This document shows positions 1 through 11,254 of a stretch of DNA of 54,453 bases, piece by piece; positions within the stretch are counted from its first letter, which is position 1; the number at the start of each line of letters is the position of its first letter. Origin of the DNA: Spongospora subterranea. Lineage: Eukaryota; Endomyxa; Phytomyxea; Plasmodiophorida; Plasmodiophoridae. The translations under genes and the position numbers were made by a program. The stretch covers positions 1-54,453 of the forward strand of contig OUQQ01000115.1 of assembly GCA_900404475.1 (NCBI GenBank). The letters are read 5' to 3'. The notes under the pieces were generated by a model that saw only the letters and a list, made by a program, of their open reading frames with translations, had not been told where the DNA came from and did no database searches.

Positions 1-229
1 GTACAGAGGTGGGTAGCGCCAACTGATGCAGGAACGGGATTGAAGGTCAAACATCAGGAGATCTCGGATGTCAACGACTGTCCTCCGAATCGTCAGCACG
101 GCTGCGCTCGAATCTGACAACGAGCAAAACTATGAATAAAACAATGAAGTTCCCTGGACATTGGCGGATGGTGACTCTAAACAAGTTGGAAACAGTTCTG
201 GTTTTCAGAATACCCATGAAATATTCTTA

Positions 230-480
230 TCAACTAGTATCTGGCCATGAAGATGATCGGTGCGATCGTCGCTTGTCCTTCGATATCCGGTGATGTTTTC
301 GACCATCAGTGGGGCGACGATCATCCGTTCCCGCATTCACCACGACGATACTCAGGGCATCAGAAAAGCTGACGCGTTCGGGGGCGGACGTTTTTGGGAC
401 CATTGCTGAACAGGCGATCCCACCTTGGTCAACAATCTGAGACATGGAGTACGGCGGTGACCCGGTTTGGTCAAATGGGG
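230..480 (-). repeat. Copy of a degenerate dispersed repeat (family A)
   Basis: The minus strand here matches stretches near 11326 and 12077. All three can be read as a short peptide ending in an IVVV or VVVV run followed by D/N. The same neighbourhood has the 'gatcaccc/gatgatc' and 'ggcggtgac' words seen again near 12580 and 13085. No long conserved reading frame spans the copies, so I treat it as a decayed repeat rather than a gene. Confidence 0.5.
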
Positions 481-1530
481 AGATCACCCTTTTGACGAAA
501 ACGAGTCTCGGCCATGCAAAAGTTGTCCTTGACCCCGAAAACATCGCCGACATCACCCACAACTCGGGACGGATTTGACGTTGACCGCGACGATACGGGT
601 GCAGACGTGTTTTGGATTAAAAGGTTCTCTTGTTTAGGGTGCGACATCCGGAACATGCCAGACCGTGCACCACCGAGAATTCAAAATCACTTATAACCGG
701 AACGAAAACAATGTAAACCTGACCCGACGGGATCGCTCGATATACCACACGATTTTCATGACATTGGGCCAATTACGATATCTAAACACAAACCGCATGA
801 GAGTAATAGATGAACACGGGTGACCGTGAAGTGGCAATCTCCTGCCTCTGAGGTTCCGATGCTTCACGAGAAACGGTGGTCAAGGAGGTCATGGATCCCG
901 TGTTGAGGACGGAAAACCTCAACAAAAATGTGAATACGCATGCCATGGGCGGGGAAACATTGTCTGAGGAGACCTGTTCGGATATCACTCTGTACAACTT
1001 GCTTTCAGGTTCAGAACCGGCTCGTTGACAGACGCGATAGCAGTCGCGGTTTGGTTCAGGAGCCGGTTTACGAAAAATGGCGCGTCAACGCAGTCGTCGA
1101 CAAACCGTTCACTTTACAGCTGAGTGCAAAGCGCACCTCCCCTTTTGCTCTTCAGAGGCAATCGAAAAATTGACGCATGTTCAAAGACATTTAGAGTGAT
1201 CATGACCAAGACACGAACACAAAATTGACAATCAGACGTTGAGAAACTACCATAAGATATTGCTCAGAGCCAATGTGAAAGAACCAATTGAGGATAGCCG
1301 TAAATGTATCTGCTATATATTCTCAACATGTCATAGGACGATATGAGATATTTATACCGAAACCCACGAGGGCCGTTAACCTCCATTGAACCGAGAATCA
1401 ACCTGAGACTGGACTCTGTTCAACAAAACTGGATCATTGACGGCCGATGGATCACAGCCAGCGAGGTATGCTCGTGAAGTGGCCTCTGACAAATATCGTG
1501 TTCCCAGATTTGTTCCGATCACGGTTATTG
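481..1530. other. No gene seen; repeat-like intergenic DNA
   Basis: Only short ORFs occur, on both strands. A stretch near 1405-1480 (tggactctgttcaacaaa, then cagccagcgaggtatg) is echoed at 13120-13170 (tggactctactcaaaaga, then cagccagcgaggcatg), which links this region to the repeat cluster at 11.2-13.2 kb. Confidence 0.5.
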
Positions 1531-1606
1531 TCTTGCGGATTTGAACCGGTTGCCTCATACTCTGAACTCATCCTTGCCCGTTGGCCAATCGCGCTACTGT
1601 AGCGCC
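1530..1606 (-). repeat. tRNA-like Pol III box pair, possibly a SINE fossil
   Basis: On the minus strand an A-box-like TAGCGCGATTGG is followed about 40 bases later by GGTTCAAATCC, a good B box. A cloverleaf does not close: the anticodon arm has no stem, the T stem pairs only three of five bases, and the acceptor does not pair. That argues against a working tRNA gene and for a tRNA-derived element or a decayed tRNA. Confidence 0.35.
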
Positions 1607-1817
1607 ATTACTCAATGAGTGTCCTCATCTTGTTGGGATCCCTACTTGTGGCGACCAGACCGACTCGATCTGTGACAACCGAACCTGGGCATGTTTGGCG
1701 CCAACCGCTTGGCTCAGGTCGGGCCAAAGCCGCCGCAAGATTCGCCTCCTCGACTCTCTCGGTGTGGATGGCGGAATGTCGCTCCAAATAATCATCAAAT
1801 TCTGAGATCATTGGTCA

Positions 1818-2765
1818 TTGCAGGCCACCACGTCGCCGTCGCATGAGTGGGCAATGCTCCTTGACGAGACCAAAAAGATAGACTTTCCAGGATTTGAATA
1901 TTCCGAATTGGAGTCAAACTGGCTGCAAGGCAATTCCTTGTTGGAGGTTGATTTTTTCAATATCAATCCAGTCGACCAGTTTGGTGAAAGTTCTTCGATG
2001 AATGAAGTTGTTAGTTCATGTTCATATAGACATTCGGCTTGTTAAGTGCGTTTTTAGGAATGGCACTCGAGCCCGGGTTCGAAAAGTGACGCGTCCCATA
2101 TCAGTATCGACTCTCAACGGTTGAGCCAAGAGGTCGAGAACCTTGATTGCCTTAGCGATCCAAATCGACTTTCAATGGATTTGGAAATTTTGCTGTCAAA
2201 AGACTTTCCCGAGGATCTCGAGGAAAGTCCTTCGATCAATTTAGTAGTTCAGTTCATCTTCATACAGAGATTCGGCTTGATAAATGCGCTTCAGGAATGG
2301 CACTCGAGCCCGGGTTCGAAAAGTGACGCGCCCCATATCAGTATCGACTCTCAACTGTTGGGACAAGAGGGCGAGAACCTTGATTGCCTTAGCGATCCAA
2401 ATCGACTTTCAATGGATTTGGAAATTTTGCTGTCAAAAGACTTTCCCGAGAATCTCGTGCCCGCTAACAGAAACGTCCACCAGTTCGGGGACAGTTCCTC
2501 CAGAATCTTAGCCGTTCAGTCCATGTCCCACTTGTCTTTGGGTTTGCTTAGTTCGTCTCAAAATTGGACCCCGAACACGAGGTCAAACCGTGATGCATCC
2601 TGCATCAGCATTGATGGCAGAGCTTTCGATTGCCGCATCGAAAATACGATCAATTCAAAGAACCAGCCTGTTGACGTTGTAAGAGATTGCCGAGAATCGG
2701 AATCGCCAATATCTGCTTATGGCGTACTAGGAACGATATCCGAACCAGACTCACAAAAAGGTTGA
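1818..2765 (+). pseudogene. Unknown repeat protein with 79-codon tandem units, interrupted
   Basis: Two open stretches, 1818-2045 and 2121-2765, share a frame and are separated by in-frame stops at 2043-2045 and 2055-2057. DNA from about 2057 repeats at 2294, a period of 237 bp or exactly 79 codons, with few differences. A weaker earlier unit and a diverged later one (FGDSSS... near residue 115 of the second ORF) suggest three or four units. I recognise no domain; the sequence is acidic and serine-rich with no signal peptide or membrane segment. The stops may mark a pseudogene, a missed intron or a sequence error. The gene at 2993 follows closely and could be a later exon of the same locus, but a simple splice between them did not keep phase. 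Confidence 0.45.
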
Positions 2766-2992
2766 GTTTCGTAGTACCAAATATTTTTTGGGATTGAGAA
2801 TGCTCTATCGGCACCTAAACTGGGACCTGGATGAGGTCAAAGACTTTAATAGCCTATGTGTGTTTCTGGTCAGAACTCTGGTTCCTCGCTCTGTCTGGGA
2901 TTTGATTTTCACCAACGGTATCGTCTGCTCAGGAGAAGGAGAAGAATCCAGAACAGGTCGAGTTTCACAACGGTGACGCCTTGACGGAACGC

Positions 2993-4084
2993 ATGATGGA
3001 AGTACTTTTGCTCGGAAAATCGCGACGGGATAAGGTTGAGGTCGTGCCAAACAACATCGATGTTCCTGATGCTAGTCTGATTGTCAAGGCAACCAGCACC
3101 CTGGAAAAACTGATCCTAATTTCGAATTTTGTTTTAAAACTGGTCACTTGCAGAAGATCGCTCCGCAGTGTTAGAACTAATGTGATATATTGTCTCAAGC
3201 GCACCTGTATCCCCGTCCTTCAATGTCTTGTGAAATGCTGTGACAAAGACATAAACCTGTTCCAGACACGTTGGGGAAAGCTTTTCCCGCACCGCCAGTT
3301 TGGAACGAAATGCTGCCCCGGTCGTGGATTAACTCATACCACCTGCGGTTACCTGAGGACGAAAATCGTCAGAAACCCTGACAACAGGTTTTTCATTCGC
3401 TCATTCTCAGAAAAACTGATGAACATTTGTGCTTTCAGAGACGATGACCCCTGTGAATTGGATCTCCAAACTCTTAGGCATGCTATCTCAACGTCAAAAA
3501 ATGTACAAGAAAAACTCAATATGTGTCGGAAATTCAACGAGAAATTCTGTTCAAGTGGCTCCAAGGATCGAGAGACCTTGCGACAATTTCATAGCCAGTG
3601 TCCGAAAGCCATCTGGGGTTGCTTTGTTCATCACTGTGGCCAAAGTTCAATTGAATGGATTCGAAAATGGGGCTCTCGATTCTCGCATGGGGAATTCAGA
3701 AGTCGGAAATGTCAAGGCATGGAGTCCATTGAATGCGGATCGATCAAGCCACCGTTTGATATTCCAGCAAGACTTGATCTTCCCTATAAATCAACCCGAG
3801 ACCTCCTCCCAGCGCTTTCCAAAATTCGCGACGAGTATGATCAGTTCATGATTACGAAGACAAAGTCAACGAAATCGCCTCATCCGGGTGTAATTTCTGT
3901 GGTTAGAAAAAGCCGTCCTGTTTACAATTGTTTACATCGTCATTGCGGTGGAAGTGTCGAGGAGTTTGTTCGGAGATGGGGAGAATCAGTACACTACACC
4001 ACGTTCAGTCGCGATTACTGTCCTGGAACAGGCAGAATGGAATCTGATATCTGTCAATATGAATTTCGGTCATTTCAAGATTAG
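2993..4084 (+). CDS. Unknown protein with three Cys/His-rich 'WG' modules
   Basis: The 363-residue frame starts at the first ATG; the frame is open upstream to 2906, and a pyrimidine-rich ag at 2931-2932 could be a 3' splice site, so the N terminus is uncertain. Three copies of one module are visible, with first cysteines near 3224, 3620 and 3929. The shared pattern is C-[L/F]-x2-[H/C]-C, an S/D three residues on, [F/W]-x2-[R/K]-W-G, a later F, then C-x-G and a last C about six residues on. Typical pieces are CFVHHCG with IRKWG, and CLHRHCG with VRRWG. The spaced Cys/His residues suggest zinc binding or disulphides, but this is inference. No signal peptide or membrane segment is seen, and I know no named family with this pattern. 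Confidence 0.65.
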   Translation: MMEVLLLGKSRRDKVEVVPNNIDVPDASLIVKATSTLEKLILISNFVLKLVTCRRSLRSVRTNVIYCLKRTCIPVLQCLVKCCDKDINLFQTRWGKLFPHRQFGTKCCPGRGLTHTTCGYLRTKIVRNPDNRFFIRSFSEKLMNICAFRDDDPCELDLQTLRHAISTSKNVQEKLNMCRKFNEKFCSSGSKDRETLRQFHSQCPKAIWGCFVHHCGQSSIEWIRKWGSRFSHGEFRSRKCQGMESIECGSIKPPFDIPARLDLPYKSTRDLLPALSKIRDEYDQFMITKTKSTKSPHPGVISVVRKSRPVYNCLHRHCGGSVEEFVRRWGESVHYTTFSRDYCPGTGRMESDICQYEFRSFQD

Positions 4085-4560
4085 ATAAGTGTTGGCAATC
4101 CAAATGACTTAAAAAAATAAGGTAGATGAAGTCAAATAAACCTGTGGTAGTTTCACAAGGGGTTATAGGGTTATCTCTGTTGTATTCATATCAAAACTTT
4201 TCTCGGTATAATTCTGTTGGGGTCTGGCCAACATTGGCCGAGATACATATGTGGATTCAACACCTTCCTCCGCTATGAACTAGGTAGGCAACTCACGCTC
4301 GATCGATGGCGATTGATTTTGTTGTTGAGTCTGATGAATGGGTGGAGTCGGCTACCATCAGATATGATGGCATTGGAAGGGATGACAATAGATCCCACCC
4401 CATATAGAGAACACCCAGCTCATCTTCGGGTTGGAAATCGTGTACCTGGATAAACGTAAAATGTTTAACACAAACCCAATTATTTACTGAATAAATGGGA
4501 AAACGCATCACGACAAATCGGCTTGTCGAGATGATGTCGAACCGATTTTTCGGAGAAATC
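4085..4560. other. Intergenic, nothing recognised
   Basis: Only short overlapping ORFs on both strands; no domain, RNA gene or clear repeat seen. Confidence 0.4.
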
Positions 4561-4569
4561 ATAATGGGT

Positions 4570-5435
4570 TATGCAATACGGATTGTGAGATGCTATATAT
4601 TGTTCTACACGACGCCTGCACGCGAGAGTCAGTACTCGCGGTCGACAAACAGGGGCGTGATGGCGAGAGTCAAGTTCTCCAGTTCACAGGGCAATGTGAG
4701 ACAGTCATTCAACTTGACCTGGTACTTTGTGGCAGACTTGAATGGAATGTCAACGCTGTCAACCATGTGCAGTTTGTTGAGATTCAACGACTTGTCACGT
4801 TCGAAGCGGAAATTGTCTAGGACATAAATTCGCTCTTTTGCCGTCGCCTTGGGGCAGATCTGAACCAAATCGGGCCTTTAAAAATCAGACAACCATTGAC
4901 TGGAATCGGCTTTGCTTCGTAGCTCTTCTTCAGGTACTCAGGAACCTCTTTCGAATTCCTGGTCTGCCGTCGCGTGATTGCTTGGACGCTTTAATTGAGA
5001 GGAATTATTGGTACAACTTTGACCTTGATCGACTCGTGGTTTATGATATGGGTAATCAGACGACCATCTGGCGTAGCGTTGGAATCTGTCCTGGTCCTTC
5101 GCCGTCGTCAGAATCAATTTGAATGCCTTGGGTACGTTGTGCTTCACTTCATCGTCGTCACCGAATTCCAGCTGCTGTTCGACTGCAGCTTTCAGGGCTG
5201 GTGGACTTTGTCCTTCCAACAGAACTGCGATTCTGCGTTTCGCTGATTTCTTTCCGTCGGCGTTGTAGATGGTGTCCAGACCAAGGTCCCTGATTGAAGT
5301 GTTGAAAGACGTAAAGTAACTGAGTACCCGATCTTCGGCACTCGTGAATGCGATCCTTTTGCAGCAACAGTAGTCCGCTGCTCCGAAATCTGTCGATTCA
5401 TTCAAGCAAACACAATCGCGACGCGTAAATATCAT
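4570..5435 (-). mobile_element. Probable LTR-retrotransposon Gag and protease fragment
   Basis: The minus strand has a 165-residue frame (4938-5435) with a helical, charged, Gag-like character (for example LKAAVEQQLEFGDDDEVK and FKLILTTAKDQDRFQRYARW). After stops, a second frame at 4629-4868 has a retropepsin-like beta-strand pattern around YQVKLNDCLTLPCELENLTL. No intact D-T/S-G triad is visible. It lies head to head with the Gypsy integrase piece at 5631. Assignment to Ty3/Gypsy rests on general resemblance and is tentative. Confidence 0.4.
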
Positions 5436-5630
5436 TCATCAAGGGGGGTGGACGTCTGAACACGCCAAACGTTTTTTTAATGCAAACAAGTTCTCACCAA
5501 ATTGATAACCATGGCCCACGTTAAGGACGACTTGCTTTTTTCCTGATGCTTCTAACGGATTCTGGTCAGTTTTCTTAACGCAGATCCCGCTCACATAGGC
5601 AAAGAATTCTCGAAACAACAACATGAACCA

Positions 5631-6650
5631 TTGGCTTTATCAGTGGCGCGTTTAAAAGTAAGTCAACTGCGCTGGGCAACGATAGAGAAAGAGGGTTTCC
5701 CTAACGTGGAAGGGGCCCATCGTCTGAAACACTTCCTCCAGACCCAGCACCCATTTACAATATTTACCGATCATCGTAACTTGGTCAACGTCCTCGACCC
5801 AACATCACCAACATCATCAATTTCCCGTCACTCGAAGGACCGCCTCGCCCGATGGGAAGTGCACCTCTCTCAATATCATTTCGACATCTAGCACACGGCT
5901 GGAGAAGTCAACGTCTGGGCCGATCTTGGGACCCGAGGGTGCTTTTCCGTCAAACCGAATGGCGATGACGCAATCATCAAAGCCAAGCGTCAGCGCGTCT
6001 CGTTCGACGATTACCAATTCCGCGAATCTTTTGTATGGCCAACGCTTGCTGAAACCTTTAGAGCCCAGTCAGGTTTTATTCATTCTTCAAATCGCTCACA
6101 CGATGGCAGTGTTTTCATCTTGAACGACGTCACCGAACTGGTCATTGACGCGACTGATTTGGCGTGGAAGACCCGCGACAATCAGATATGGATTCCTACA
6201 GAGACTTTGCTGATCGGCATTTGTGTTATCGCCCATATGGGACTCTCAGCTCATCTTGTTCTCGACGCCATGCTTGCCGCAATCGCCAAGCATTTCTTGT
6301 GGCCAAATATGAAGTCGACGGTGAACGATTTCGTTCTGCACTGTTGACACTGCATCCGCGTGAATGGTAAAACGTATTCCGCGTTCGTTCGGAAATGTAG
6401 TTGACGCAGAACAACCGAACAAAGTCATCCACTACGACATCTATTAATTAGCAAAAAGTCGCCGCAGTGCTGGAATCTTTTCAAGTAAATATTGGTTTTC
6501 GAAGGACGACTTTAGCAACTTCGTCGAACTTATACCCTGCACAAACGCCGATCATTGGAACCGTCGTTGACGCAATGATGAATCGGTTCAAGCGATTTGG
6601 TTTCGTGTTCGCGCCCATATCGACCGGTAGAGTATAGATTAGGACGGAAA
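5631..6650 (+). mobile_element. Ty3/Gypsy pol fragment: RNase H and integrase zinc finger
   Basis: The first frame (5631-5891) is the reverse-transcriptase-linked RNase H of Gypsy elements, with EKEGFPNVEGAHRLKHFL and FTIFTDHRNLVNVL. After a stop, the characteristic tail GEVNVWADL continues in frame. A frame from about 5962 gives FRESFVWPTLAET and later the H2C2 integrase zinc-binding pattern ending in FLWPNMKSTVNDFVLHC. Stops and frameshifts separate the parts, and the catalytic integrase core is not recognisable, so the element is dead. Polymerase upstream is missing. Confidence 0.75.
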
Positions 6651-6673
6651 AACAAGAAGCGTTTATTTAGAAT

Positions 6674-7185
6674 CTATGAAAGATCGTACGAGTAGCAATA
6701 GGATGAACAGTACGTTAGGATCGTCTCAATCTGACACGCCCCTTCGTTTCGAACGTTTCTTGATATAAGTTCTCCCCTTTGCCACATCACAACAGGCCAT
6801 ATATTCTGATTCAGTGGTTGATAGCGCCACAGATTTCTGCTTGGTTGATCGCCCACGATATGATATCTTGTCCGAACATCAATAACCATCCAGTTGCGAT
6901 CATTAACGTCGTCAGCGAAGCTGCTGTCGGCATAACAGGCGATTGTCTCATCAGGCCTGCCGAACATTAGTCCATAATTTGTCGTTCCCTTCAGGTACTT
7001 AAATATCCGTTGGACGTTTCTCCAGAGTTGTGTTGTTGGTTTCGACACGGATCGGCTCAGTTTGTTAACGATGTAGGCTATATCTGGTCGTGTCGCGTTC
7101 GCAATGAACATGAGTGCTCCTAAAGCTTCTCTAATTGGGTAGGTGTTCGGCCCGATGTTTTCGTCTGTAATGTCGCAACCTCCTG
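6674..7185 (-). mobile_element. Ty1/Copia RNase H fragment
   Basis: The minus frame carries the Copia polymerase-RNase H linker: YPIREALGALMFIANATRPD, then VNKLSRSVSKP and IFKYLKGTTNYGLMFGRPDE, ending at the RNase H strand CYADSSFADD. Downstream the expected sequence continues in other frames (WQRGE, then ISRN), so there are frameshifts before the C terminus. Near 7185 it abuts a plus-strand Copia piece, a nested or rearranged junction. Confidence 0.8.
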
Positions 7186-7690
7186 AGCTGGCCCACGCTA
7201 GGTGTGGACATTTTGCGATCGAGACGCTGCTCAAGATGGGTGAGAACAATACTGCAATGGGCCTGAACATTGAATCCAATTGAGAAGTTTGACTGCAAGA
7301 CTTGTATCCAAGCTAATCTGAAGAATAGAAACATTTCCAAAACAACGCACCGCGACTTGAAGTTGATGGATGTAGTCGGTTGCGATCTCCAGCAATTTGA
7401 AGTGCGATCGCATATGGGAGACGGATACTTGGCGATGTATATGTTGAGCATACATCAGGAGCAGCAATTAGAGTTCCACTGCAGAAGAAAAGTGATCAGA
7501 AGGGTCATGGACTCAAGCAATTGCTCGATTCGAGCGCATATCCGGCAAGAAACTGCAGATATTGCGCGTCGATCAAGGTGGCGAATTCATGGATGGCAAA
7601 TTTCTGAAGGCAGTGAAAGACCAAGGGATCCATGTTGAGATGAGCGACACGGATCGTCCGTTTCAGGCGGATCGAGTCGGATCGCATACC
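7183..7690 (+). mobile_element. Ty1/Copia pre-integrase and integrase N-terminal fragment
   Basis: The frame has the GAG-pre-integrase zinc-finger region (FAIETLLKMGENN, CKTCIQANLKNRN) and LMDVVGCDLQQFEV, where a full element has the D-L-x-G-P start of the integrase core. About 480 bp here repeat at 9035-9520, so this is a second copy of the same family. Frame breaks occur near 7500 and 7620, after which it is cut off before a fresh gag at 7740. Confidence 0.8.
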
Positions 7691-7739
7691 CACACAATTA
7701 TGCTGATTGAAGGAATCGTGGTCCTCACTCTGTAGAGCA

Positions 7740-10695
7740 ATGGTTGTTGGCGATAACAAAGTCAAGATTGATATCGCGTTAAAATGCGACAGCGATTACC
7801 CTCCATGGTCGTTCGCCATGAAGGTGATGCTGACAGCGCAGGGTTGACTCGAAGCCGTCGAAGGTTCCGAAACCGCAGACGCTGCCAAGAAGAATGCGGC
7901 GATGAACGCGGTCGTCAAGAATTTGGACTCTGGACATCTCCACTTGATCATGGACTGTGATCAAGATCCACTCGCAGCGTGGAAGGCGCTTCAGGACGAG
8001 TTTGCCGGGAGTACCGGGCAAACGGTGGCGACGCTCATCGGCGAGCTGAACGCCATGTACCTAGAGAAAGGTGCTGCAGCGGAAGATGCAAATCAGCATT
8101 TAGTCCGAATGTAGAATCTAGCTGGCCGTACAAAAAGGCTGATGATGCAGCAGGCTGACGGAGGCCGATTTGGCGACTTGGATGATTATGTCGTTGCCAG
8201 TTTGAGTTCGAACATCTCAAACTGTTAAGACTATCTGGAACATCAGACTTGATGACACCAAAGAAAGTTCGCGAAGATGTAATCGCCCTGATCCAAGCGA
8301 CGTCGCACTGAAGGCGTTGTGATGACGACAAACTATGGTGTACCACATTCAAATGTGAATGCTGGGCATGTGGAGGGAAAGGTCATCGCAATCAGAGCTC
8401 AAGGAGTGGGCGGCGACAAGATCACTCATCGCGGTAGAGACGGCGATGTAGGGCGTCGGGGCAGAGGCCGAGGCCGTTGATGGAATCATGCAGGAACTGC
8501 TGACATTTCATTGGCATTGCATACGTTGACAGGAGTTGAGAAAGAAGTTCCACGAAAAGGATTACGGGACTTTGTCGTGGACAATGCTGCTCCATGCGGA
8601 CATGTGAGCACCCAGAAGGAACATTTCATCAAGTTGAAGATGAATATGGATAAGGATGGCGAGACGATCGGAGGCACTGTGCCCAGGGATCGAGTTCAAG
8701 TGAAGGGACGAGGAGACGTCCGCTTGAAGATGGCGAATGGTCAAGAACGTATGCTGAAAGACGTGGCGTTTGTGCCGAATGCGATGGCAAATATCTTTTC
8801 AGTATGATCGGCGCTGAAGCACCTCGGCAACGAAGGAAAATACTTGGAACTACAGCGTTCAGGAAAGATTGTTGTTAACGGTGAGATATTGGTTACAGCA
8901 ACGATGAGAAAAGGGTTCATGTACCTAGACCTCCATAAAGAGCAGGATTTTCGGTGAAGGTGGTGGTATGTTCGCCCCCCGTTCATATAGAGTCAAGAGC
9001 ACCCATTCGGCCAAGAGGCAAAATTTCTTCTGAGTTGGCACATGCTAGGTGCGAAGATCTTGCGATCGAGACGCTGCTCAAGATGAGTGAAACAATACTG
9101 CAATGGGCCTGAACATTGAATCATTCAATGGGAAGTTTAACTGCAAGACTTGTTTCCAAGCTAATCTGAAGAATAGACACATTCCAAAGCAACGCACCCG
9201 CGAAATAAAATTGATGGATGTGGTTGGTTGCGATCTCCAGCAATTGAGAGTGTGATCCCATGAAAGAGGCGGATACTTGGCGATTTATGTGGAGCATTGA
9301 TCAGGCGCAGCAATTACAGTTCCATTGAAGAAAAGAAGCGATCAGAAGGATCATGAGCGTCAAGCAATTGCTCGATTCGAGGGCATATCCGGCAAGAAAC
9401 TGCAGATATTACGCGTCGATCAAGATGGGTGGCAAATTTCTGAAGGCAGTGAAAAACCAAAGGATCCATGTTGAGATGAGCGACACGGATCGTCCGTTTC
9501 AGAACGGTTTGGCTAAGGAGATCGGAGGAATAATCGTGAACATGATGCGAGCTGCACGAGCTCTGTCGCAAGTTCCAAAGCAATGTTGGCGAAAGAACGC
9601 CATATGTCAGACGGAAAGACAACCCCGATCGAGTGTCTCTCGCAGGGTCGGGAGATAGCGACCTAACGAGTTATCGAGTTTGGTGCTGTGAATTCTGGGT
9701 GATGATTCGCCGAGCGACGAAACACAAGTTGGAGGACGAGGCAGAGCGAGGGGTACATCTAGACGAGGGGTACATCTAGAGGTGTCGCCAAATAAGAAAG
9801 CCTGGGTGGTCGGGTGGTTCTCGAATGGAGATCCCGGAAAATAATCGAGTCAAGAGAAGTCATTCACTATGAAGATACGAAGGGATGAAGTCCCCCGGAG
9901 TGAATGAGGCGACGCTTCAATTACAACATATCATCGCGACCAGTCAAGACTGTTCGGGCGGTGATGACGATGATGCTCCACCGTCTGATCCCGAAATGTG
10001 TAAAGATAACAAGAATGCCGAAGCGGGCAGCAGTGACCACCTGAGCGACGATGGCCCAAAAAGATCCAACACGAGACTGATTTTGATATGTCACGACATC
10101 GGGCGGCAAAAGAACAGATGAAGACGACCAAGAATCGGATGAAGATTTTGATATGTCACGACATCGGGCGGCAAAAGAACAGATGAAGACGACCAAGAAT
10201 CGGATGAAGATTTTGATATGTCACGACATCGGGCGGCAAAAGAACAGATGAAGACGACCAAGAATCGGATGAAGGTGATAGTACGATTGGATCTGGCAGC
10301 ACATTGTCGGATCCGGCAACACCGGCGCTTCTGTTGGAAAGAGATCCGGCCAACGAGATCGAGGCAGCAGCAAGCAACAATGCTGAAAAGTGGCGTGAAG
10401 CGGAGATGGAGGAGATTGAATCAATCAAGGCTCACCACGTTGCCAAATTGGCAGATCGGCCAGCTGATGCGCCAGTACTGTCGACAAAGATGGTGATAAA
10501 ACCATAAAGAAGGGGAGATCGAGCGCTACAAATGCCGATATACTGTCAAGGGCTGTTGCGATAAGTTGGAGAAGTTCAAGGATACGTTCGCTCCGACATT
10601 GCATAACGGTGCGATGCGGATCATCTTTGCACTGGCGGCCAAGATGGGTCTGGTCGTACACCAGATGGACGTCAAGACAGCGTTCCTCAATAGGC
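7740..10695 (+). mobile_element. Near full-length decayed Ty1/Copia element, gag to RT
   Basis: Domains follow the Copia order. Gag (7740-8310) has the UBN2-type stretch AWKALQDEFAGSTGQTVATL and a zinc knuckle near 8360 (CWACGGKGH) that has lost its last cysteine. The protease (8511-8807) reads FVVDNAAPCGHVSTQ, so the D-S-G catalytic motif has become D-N-A, but VAFVPNAMANIFSV is kept. The integrase core follows (LRVDQDG... then QNGLAKEIGG) at 9020-9660. An acidic linker holds a 65-bp triplication. RT begins near 10380 (AEKWREAEMEEIESIK) and reaches VVHQMDVKTAFLNR, where it breaks off. Numerous stops and shifts show it is inactive. No LTR pair was found. Confidence 0.85.
10081..10275 (+). repeat. 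Three tandem 65-bp units inside the Copia linker
   Basis: The word ttttgatatgtcacgacatc begins at 10081, 10146 and 10211, giving three near-identical units of 65 bp. Because 65 is not a multiple of three, each unit is read in a different frame. The amplification therefore probably happened after the element had stopped being translated, or was itself disabling. Confidence 0.9.
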
Positions 10696-10764
10696 GCCAC
10701 GATTGGGCGGCTGATTGACCGAATTGTGGCCCGCAATGTGTCGGATTCATCGGCTAATCACCGG

Positions 10765-11015
10765 TGGATAATGAAAAAAGGATCAATATATTGTTCTGCA
10801 AAACTGTCCGTCTCGTAATACATTACGACGCCCTCGTTCTTCAGATAATGATGGAGCTCCCAAGCCGAGTATTCGCCACTGTCGTTCGACCGGAGAACCT
10901 TGGCTCTGACGTCAAACTGCCGACCCATTGTAGCCGCGTACTCGTCGAACTTTTTCTCCTGTTAGGACGTCAACTTCATGGCTGTGTCATAAGCCCAGTT
11001 TTATAGCTCATGCAC
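10765..11015 (-). mobile_element. Ty1/Copia integrase core fragment
   Basis: The reverse strand reads KKFDEYAATMGRQF, VRAKVLRSNDSGEYSAWELH and HYLKNEGVVMYYE. This is the central integrase block of Copia elements, where L-R-S-D-x-G-G-E-Y is usual, so the catalytic Asp position has become Asn. It abuts the truncated plus-strand RT near 10700 and is a separate inverted piece. Confidence 0.75.
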
Positions 11016-11254
11016 GTCGACCGTCGACTCTAAGGTTTCAACGATTATGTATATATCAAGAGAGACTCTATCAGATAAAACTGTCTATAGAACTCAGGAA
11101 TCAAGATTTGACAACAGAACACTCAGAAAAAAGACATAGTGACGTGAGAAAATTGAGCAAAGACTTATTCAGAGGTTTCTTTTCGACACTTTTGTCAACA
11201 AAACTCATGGACACGCCTCGCTTGGCCATGATGCATCATCCGTAAAAGTCCAGT

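Noticed and set aside
1530..1606. Functional tRNA gene
   Set aside because: A and B boxes are present, but the anticodon, T and acceptor stems do not pair properly.
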